NCBI GenBank assembly: GCA_903813345.2
Contig: CAIIXF020000007.1
Coordinates: 38,486,671 to 38,550,670, forward strand
Direction: 5' to 3'
DNA length: 64,000 nucleotides
From: Owenia fusiformis
Taxonomy: Eukaryota; Annelida; Polychaeta; Sabellida; Oweniidae
Shown one piece after another: positions 57,817-64,000 of the stretch (position 1 is its first letter; each line of letters starts with the position of its first letter). The notes beneath the pieces were generated by a model. The model saw nothing but the letters and a program-made list of their open reading frames with translations. It was not told the origin of the DNA and made no database searches. The translations under genes were made by a program, and so were the position numbers.

Positions 57817-60353
57817 ATGATGGGAACGATGACTGCGCTTATTACGCTAGGATGTGCATCTCTTGTAAACACTGCAGCATATCATTGTCAATACCCCTGT
57901 TCCCCGCGACGTTTTGGTAAGTACAACGGTTTTGGAGTCATTGATTTTGCGCTGCTCGTTGTCAATTCTGCTGATTTTGAAATATAAAAAAAAACAGAAT
58001 GAAAATTTGAAAATAGTCTAACAGTTATTAAATAAATTCTTTTTACATTTACAAGTTTCCCAAGTCTTGCTCTTTATTTGTGTTGGATTTTATGAACCCT
58101 GCTTCATTATTCATATCAACAAAGAATGTTTTGTGTAAATGGTGCCGTGTAAATTACAGACTGATCTGAACATTATATAACATCTTGGAGACACCGTAAA
58201 TTAAAGAGATATGTCTCCCATTGACGACATATACATCTCACTCCATCTCTTTGTTTTGAGAGGGTTCAATGGGCATATTTCTGAAAGTTTCTGCTGAGAC
58301 TTAAATTTCATTTTAACCAAAGGAATGAACTAGAAACTAAAACAAACAGAGGGGATAAATAATGATAAATATATTTATTCATCTAGGTACATTGGTGAAT
58401 TGTTTCGCTGATCCATGTGAAGGATCCAAACCAAAATGTCCGGCATGTCAAGCTGCAACTTGTCAGTAAGGCATTAGTATTATAAATGGACAACTTGCTT
58501 AATATATTAATAGCTAGGAGGCAGCACTTGTGTTGGTAGGGCCAGAATGCAAGTCATGACATGGACATAACATGATAAGACCTCTATAATTTTGTTGACA
58601 TTCGAATTGTGATTTAACATTTAAATGGTAGTCTTTCGAAATGTAACTTTTAAAGATTATTAACATTTTGCCAATTTGGGATCCAACCCGACCTTTCTTC
58701 TACCATTGGGTGCTATATTGTAATCAGTTTGTTGTGCTGTGGTGGTCGGTTGGTCTGTTGGGAAGACGGGTAGCTATAGGCAGGTGTCCAGATTGATCTG
58801 GTCTACAGGTTTCACTAATCTGAACAAAGCCCGTATGAAAAAGCCCGGAAGTTTAATAAATAATTGCAAACTTTAGAGAAATTACTAACAAATTAACTAG
58901 TTTTATTATCGTTCGGAGTATTATAATGACCTCAAAACCATTTTTAGCTCTTCTCCCCTTTCATTATGTAAAGTTTCGAGGGTCTTTAATCTTTATACTT
59001 GTTTTAGTTTCTACTTTTTTCGATTTTTCAAAGAATTGATTCATTTGTTTCAGAAAAAATGCTGTCATTCCATACCTCTAATTTTCTTTACGTTTCAGAT
59101 TCTTATTTTGTTTTCAGATCGAATTATTGTGGAGGATGTAATTACTTTTTCAAGCTTGGCAGAAAGAAAATTTGCGACTGCGGAGTAGTCAGTGAGTTAT
59201 ATACTGTCAACTACTAAGTGGACTGTTATAGGACATACCCCGCTTGAGACTATTTTCACACAAGGCCGTGTCAACCTTTTCTCCCTTTACGATTCTTAGA
59301 CATTTCTGCAGTTACAATCTTTAACACTTGTATAATGGATCAAATGTCCGTTATTTTGTCACATAAGGATTGTAAATCAAATTTACGTATTTTTGAAGGA
59401 ATTGCCTCAAACATTTTATGCTCTCTATGCCTTGATGTCACTTTTTACTGCAACAATCTTTCAGAGTGTGCTGACAAAGAACTGGTGAATTGTTCCGTTG
59501 ACCCATGCTTAAATGTGGATACTTCCAATGGAGTCATTTGCCTGTAGGTTTTATTTCCGTTATATCTTCCTAATCGAATACCTTTATGAGATATCACAGC
59601 TGAACAAAATACCACGTATAGTATGGCAAGTGCTTTTAGACGGTCATATATTTCACCATGAGTACTTTCTTGGCATAAATACAGTGGTTTTTATTTAAAC
59701 AATATATGTTTTCTTTCAAGTGAGGTACATGTACCCATGATGATAAAATATAAATCGAACAATTAAAAACATTACGAATAATTAAAAACATTATTCAGCA
59801 AGGGGTCTAAGACACGTTCAAAAATAGGATGGTTTTGAAAGTCTAGTTTTGAAGATATCAGTTTTCGATGACCAAAATTATGCTGAAAACAATGGATAGC
59901 ATGAGTTTTCCCTATGGGAAAATAACATGGGATATGTGGTTTTTAACTTTAACTCATTTCAATACCAACCCCCTTTTCGGAATTTTTTATATAGTGTAGA
60001 GGAGACTTTCGATATGTTTAAATTGAGAAAAACAAGATCCTCTTTTTAGAAAATAAGCCTAACATTTTTCCAAAAGTGCCAAGGTGGGGCCCTAATCCAT
60101 AATTCTTCAGAGAGTTGGATTGATATTTTACTATCATTGGGACTTCACTCGAAAGAAAACATATTGTTTTAATAAAAGCCATTGTATTTGTGGCCAGAGA
60201 GTACTCATGATGAAGGACATGAATGTCTAAAATTACTTGCCATACTGCACGTGGTCCTTTGAAACATTTTACAGGTCCAACTACTGCGGTGGATGCAACA
60301 AAGTTTGTTACAAGAACTGCAGGAAATTACCCAGGTGTCCAATGCTAAATTAA
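57817..60353 (+). CDS. Secreted 20-cysteine two-module protein, gene 2
   Basis: Five exons: 57817-57916, 58387-58465, 59118-59191, 59465-59543 and 60275-60353, with the same phases as gene 1 and 136 aa encoded. It has a signal peptide (MMGTMTALITLGCASLVNTA) and 20 cysteines at positions equivalent to gene 1. Both modules carry NYCGGCN (exons 3 and 5), whereas module 1 of gene 1 has NDCDVCS. Basic patches FFKLGRKK and YKNCRKLPRC occur near the module ends. It is a tandem paralogue in the same direction 1.4 kb downstream, free of large insertions. The stop TAA overlaps AATAAA (60352-60357), so the mRNA may have almost no 3' UTR. The biological role is unknown. Confidence 0.83.
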
Positions 60354-61933
60354 TAAAAGCTTTAATTATGATACGTCCTATGTTTTATGTTGTGTCATGA
60401 TATTGGGGGCTGACAAGACATTCCATCCTTTGAAAGTTTGGAGACGTGACTTTGACGTAATGTGCTAATTTTTTTTAATATCGACACATCTACAATTTAT
60501 TACAAATTAATGCCATATTCTAGATTGGCTCTTCTTAAAGGTTATAGGGGTTTTCCAGTGTTTGGTCTATAAGTATTTTGCAACCTCATATGAGTCGAGA
60601 ATCCATACATTAGAATTTTGGCCAGACGCCTTGGGTTTCTTGAGACAATTAAACAAAATATTAATTTGTTCACGATATTTTATTATATTTAGATATTTCA
60701 ACATGTTCATAAATTGCCGACACTTAATATCTGTTTGTCGTCACAAATCAAATGAAATATTACAAAATATCAAGAACATCTCTAAGCATTCCTATAATAC
60801 AAATTGAACCATCTTTCACCAAGATATGAAATTATGAAGAAAGGGTGCTTGAAAATGAATGCATTTATAGACGTAAGAATGCAGAAAAGCTATTGGGACA
60901 ATTTCACTCACTTATTTTGGGTTTTTGTGGATAAAACCTATATAACTCTTTATTAAGCTGCTGAGCAAGCTTGCCTGCCATTTTTAGGACAATTCCTGAA
61001 CCAGTGGCCCAAGATAAATATCTTACCTTTCTAGAGCGGCAGCCTATGACCCTGAATACAACAGAACAACAGAGAATTCTCATTTGAACTGGACACTTTT
61101 CAATTTTCAAAAATTTGCGGCGAATGTTATGTGTTCTTGGGTGCTCAACATTTGGTGACGTCATTAATCTATGCACAGCAAACACATTTTCATGGGAAAT
61201 ATTCATTTAGGGTTAGTATTGAAGAGCCTACAGTTCAGGATGCTTAAATGAACCAAAAAGCTTATAAAACTTGTTTACCGAACGTTTAAAAATCCCCAAA
61301 GGAGCCCCCTTGCTAAATTTCTCACTGAAGAGAATTTCTCCGATTATTTTCATTATTTCCATAATAAATTGTTTCAAAATGGTCTAAACTTATACATCAT
61401 GTTTTTAATTTAATTATTTAACATATTTTTTTTACGTAAAAGTCGTGTAAAAGATAAAAATAAGAAAGAAGCTACCATGGTCGCGACCTGACCTTGAAAC
61501 TTACTTCCTAGTTGAAAATCGAAATATAACATTGAATTTGAGCATTTCTTTAGCTCATTCTGTCCATTTTGTGGGAATATCAGTTAAGTACGTTGTGTAG
61601 GATAAAGTAATACTTATATTAAATTCGAGGGAATTTGCAATGCGTGTAGAATACCTTCAGAGTTCAGAAACAAAACACGAGCCTCGTGTATTTTTCACCT
61701 AATATCTATATCCATATTATACCAAGGGTTTTAAAACGGGTTCCAAATCTGGTTCCGTAGGGAATTTTGTTGACTTATCTCTCTTTGATTGTCCTTCGCA
61801 TAATATAGCTTCGGTGCATATGGATGGTTCTTTTGACATTGTATAAACTATGCATTTCCTAACAAACTTTTTGTTTCTGACTTAAATCCCACAAACGTTT
61901 AAGTCAAGCTAATGTGCCTATCTTATATCCTCA
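60354..61933. other. Intergenic, no recognised gene
   Basis: AT-rich DNA between convergent genes. A minus-strand frame at 60904-61206 (100 codons) has no recognisable domain or splice context. Confidence 0.5.
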
Positions 61934-62963
61934 TTATTTCATTTCGAACATCTGGAGGATAGAGGTGAACTTATTCAAATATGCATCATCGATTTGCAAG
62001 CATCCATCTCTGCTATCGTACGCGGGAATCGTGACGTTGCCCAACGTTATGAAACCAGAATGGGGCCCTTCATCATGGAAAACAGCTTCGTTACCAATCC
62101 ATCCTAGAAAATACAGATGGCAATATTCAAAATCATGCAGACTATTTTGACATCTATCGCGAACAGTTTTTTTGTAAAGGCCGGTTTTAAAGTTGCTAGC
62201 AACTCCCATTAAAATATCAGGTTACATCCACACTTTAACATGGTACAGAAAGTCAGAATAAGTAAGTTTAATTAACAGCATTGCTTAATACTTGATTTTG
62301 ATTGGTTAAGCTTGAGGACTTTTAAATTTGAAAAATGTTATTTCTGTTTTTAAATGTCTTATCACAACCCAACAAAAGGATGAAGTTAAAATCTAACTGC
62401 AGAATATGAACATCAAAACATTGAAAGATAAACATAACAAAATCTGAAGCTATACATGTTCTCAATCAATATGAAATTTGAGAAAATTGAGCAGCTTTGT
62501 AAAAATCTTAAAAATCCAGTTATTTTGGCTGTTCCATTAGTCTGCCTCCTATTTATACCCCATGTTCCTCTTTAAGTTAAAACAGGATTGACGATTGGTT
62601 GTTTCATTTTCAACATACCCATAATTCCACCGGCAGTTTTGGATAGACCTGTCTTTTCTGTGACACCAACGTTGAGAAATGGCGAACCTTTTGCTCGTCC
62701 TCTTCGTGTGATTACAAGTTCAATTGTATCATTTTTAAACAACAATTTTATTTGCTTTCTGTTGATGGTCAAAAATCCGCTATCGATTTTGACGGTCTTT
62801 TCTCTCCAGTTGAGTATCCTTTTCCCTTCAGATGTCACAAGTGTCGCTTCATCTGGGGAAATAGCAACATGAACACTTTCACCTTTCACAACAATTTGAC
62901 CAATGAAATCAACGACGGATCCGAGGTCAACATCCTCATCTTCTACGAAGGTTGTTCTAATGT
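61934..62963 (-). CDS. ITIH C-terminal-domain-like protein, last two exons
   Basis: Minus-strand exons 62619-62963 and 61934-62103 join in phase 1 across a 515-bp intron (donor GTATGT, acceptor TTTTCTAG). The first contains a beta-rich stretch (HVAISPDEATLVTSEGKR, LTINRKQIKLLF, IELVITRRGR) then GLSKTAGGIMG, which recalls the GLSxxxHGLLG motif near the end of inter-alpha-trypsin inhibitor heavy chains. The second continues GWIGNEAVFHDEGPHSG to LQMFEMK and a stop. ITIH proteins are secreted hyaluronan-linked matrix proteins; that role is family knowledge. If the donor is not used, the first exon reads on to a stop at 62572, giving a different 15-residue tail. Upstream exons are not visible. The family assignment is moderate. 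Confidence 0.55.
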
Positions 62964-63069
62964 CTAAAATAATTAATTGTTAGAGCATAATTTTGATTAG
63001 CATCCTTTTGTTAAACAGTTCATTCAACATTACATCACTTTACGAAATTGAAATATTTATTGAAATATT

Positions 63070-63789
63070 AGGGAGGTTAAGATTAGCTTAAAAACATACG
63101 TATACCTATCCCTATCCGTATGTTTGTTACGGATACGTATAGGTAATGCGTATTGCAAAATGAGTTTAAGATTAACGTAAAAGGCTACGAAACCGTATGC
63201 TACAATTTATGATAAAATTAACATCCTATAGAATGAAAACCATGCGATGGCTTATATGGCATATACCAGTACATGTCATCTCCAAGAACTGTTATATACT
63301 TCAGAGAGAGTGTGGTGTAGCTACTGTTGTTGGGAGGGAGTGTTGCTTGTGGGTCCGCTAATGGGGCAGTGACTTAAGGCGAAATGTTAAATTTCTAGCA
63401 TGATCCAGCAATGAGAGTGACCAAATAGTAAAGTTTCATACATTTACAATAAGCAAAACTGATGAAGAATTCGTAAATTGAACAATTTCATGCATCATCA
63501 CATGGCATCGTTTATCGCATCAATGAATGTGTTCGACCACTTAATTTCTATGCAGATCGAATGAGAAATGTTTGTTGTTACTATTTTAAAGTTTAATAGA
63601 TGATATTTCATCTAGAAATGACATAATTTGTTGGATAAAAACATACGTTTTCGAATTACCTATCTTCGGCCATTTATAGGTAATTACGTATCGTAAACCC
63701 TGTAACTTAGGTAAAATACAGCTTAGTGTAATAACAAACTACGTATAGGTATAGGTAAATGGGTTATTTACGCTAATCTTAAACTCCCT
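63070..63789. mobile_element. 720-bp terminal-inverted-repeat element
   Basis: The left end AGGGAGGTTAAGATTAGCTT and right end ATTTACGCTAATCTTAAACTCCCT (inverted) match over about 23 bp. ATT flanks both sides (63067-63069 and 63790-63792). Subterminal regions repeat ACGTATAGGTA-type words in both orientations (63105-63150 and 63655-63770). No ORF is inside. Confidence 0.75.
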
Positions 63790-64000
63790 ATTATAAATAG
63801 TTGCACCTACTAATGCTTTATTCGTACCAATCTCATAATCAATTAAAGGTTTTTTCGTGATCTCAGCAAGAAAGTTATGTTTACCAAGATGGTGATCTCG
63901 TCGAAAATGCACTTTTTACGCCCTATAGTACATGTAAGTAGCCACGTCGGATTTCGCAGATAATTTCGGACGATTATATTTTGATTAGTGAATAGTTCTG

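Noticed and set aside
60904-61206. 100-codon minus-strand frame
   Set aside because: No domain, no clear splice context and no neighbouring exon in phase; probably chance.

Overview
The window is AT-rich animal DNA: genes are split by introns with GT-AG borders and AATAAA signals, and there are no bacterial features. Gene content (a FAXC-like gene, nicotinic-type Cys-loop channel paralogues, a secreted EGF-NHL protein, small cysteine-rich secreted proteins) and abundant inverted-repeat DNA elements suggest a marine invertebrate, perhaps a lophotrochozoan such as a mollusc. The phylum cannot be fixed from this sequence alone.

Layout. 1-3117 (+): last three exons of a FAXC-like gene. 5919-9746 (-): four-exon gene for a secreted protein with a coiled coil, one EGF domain and an NHL-type propeller; its coiled-coil exon is out of frame. 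13620-20624 (+) and 23764-39541 (+): two tandem Cys-loop ligand-gated ion-channel subunit genes with the same five-exon architecture and phases. 43092-56404 (+) and 57817-60353 (+): two tandem five-exon genes for small secreted proteins with 20 conserved cysteines, built from two homologous modules. 61934-62963 (-): two 3' exons resembling the C-terminal region of inter-alpha-trypsin inhibitor heavy chains; the gene continues beyond the window or has exons I cannot recognise.

Mobile DNA dominates the introns. Intron 4 of the second channel gene holds a young 9,661-bp LTR retrotransposon (28001-37661, minus strand) that encodes only a 987-aa Gag and has two almost identical 3,250-bp LTRs filled with minisatellite; it sits inside an older inverted-repeat element. 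Intron 2 of the first cysteine-rich gene holds a head-to-tail dimer of a 4.9-kb CACTA-like element (44968-54802), joined precisely end to end and bounded by a single 3-bp target duplication. Intron 1 of the same gene carries a 5'-truncated LINE with a perfect 14-bp target duplication. Several MITE-like families occur elsewhere.

The most interesting signals are the CACTA-like dimer, the Gag-only element whose LTR minisatellite is bracketed by candidate splice sites, the two-module cysteine-rich gene pair, and the channel paralogues that have lost key agonist-box aromatics. All gene models are read by eye from splice sites, phases and protein resemblance; no search or expression data were available.
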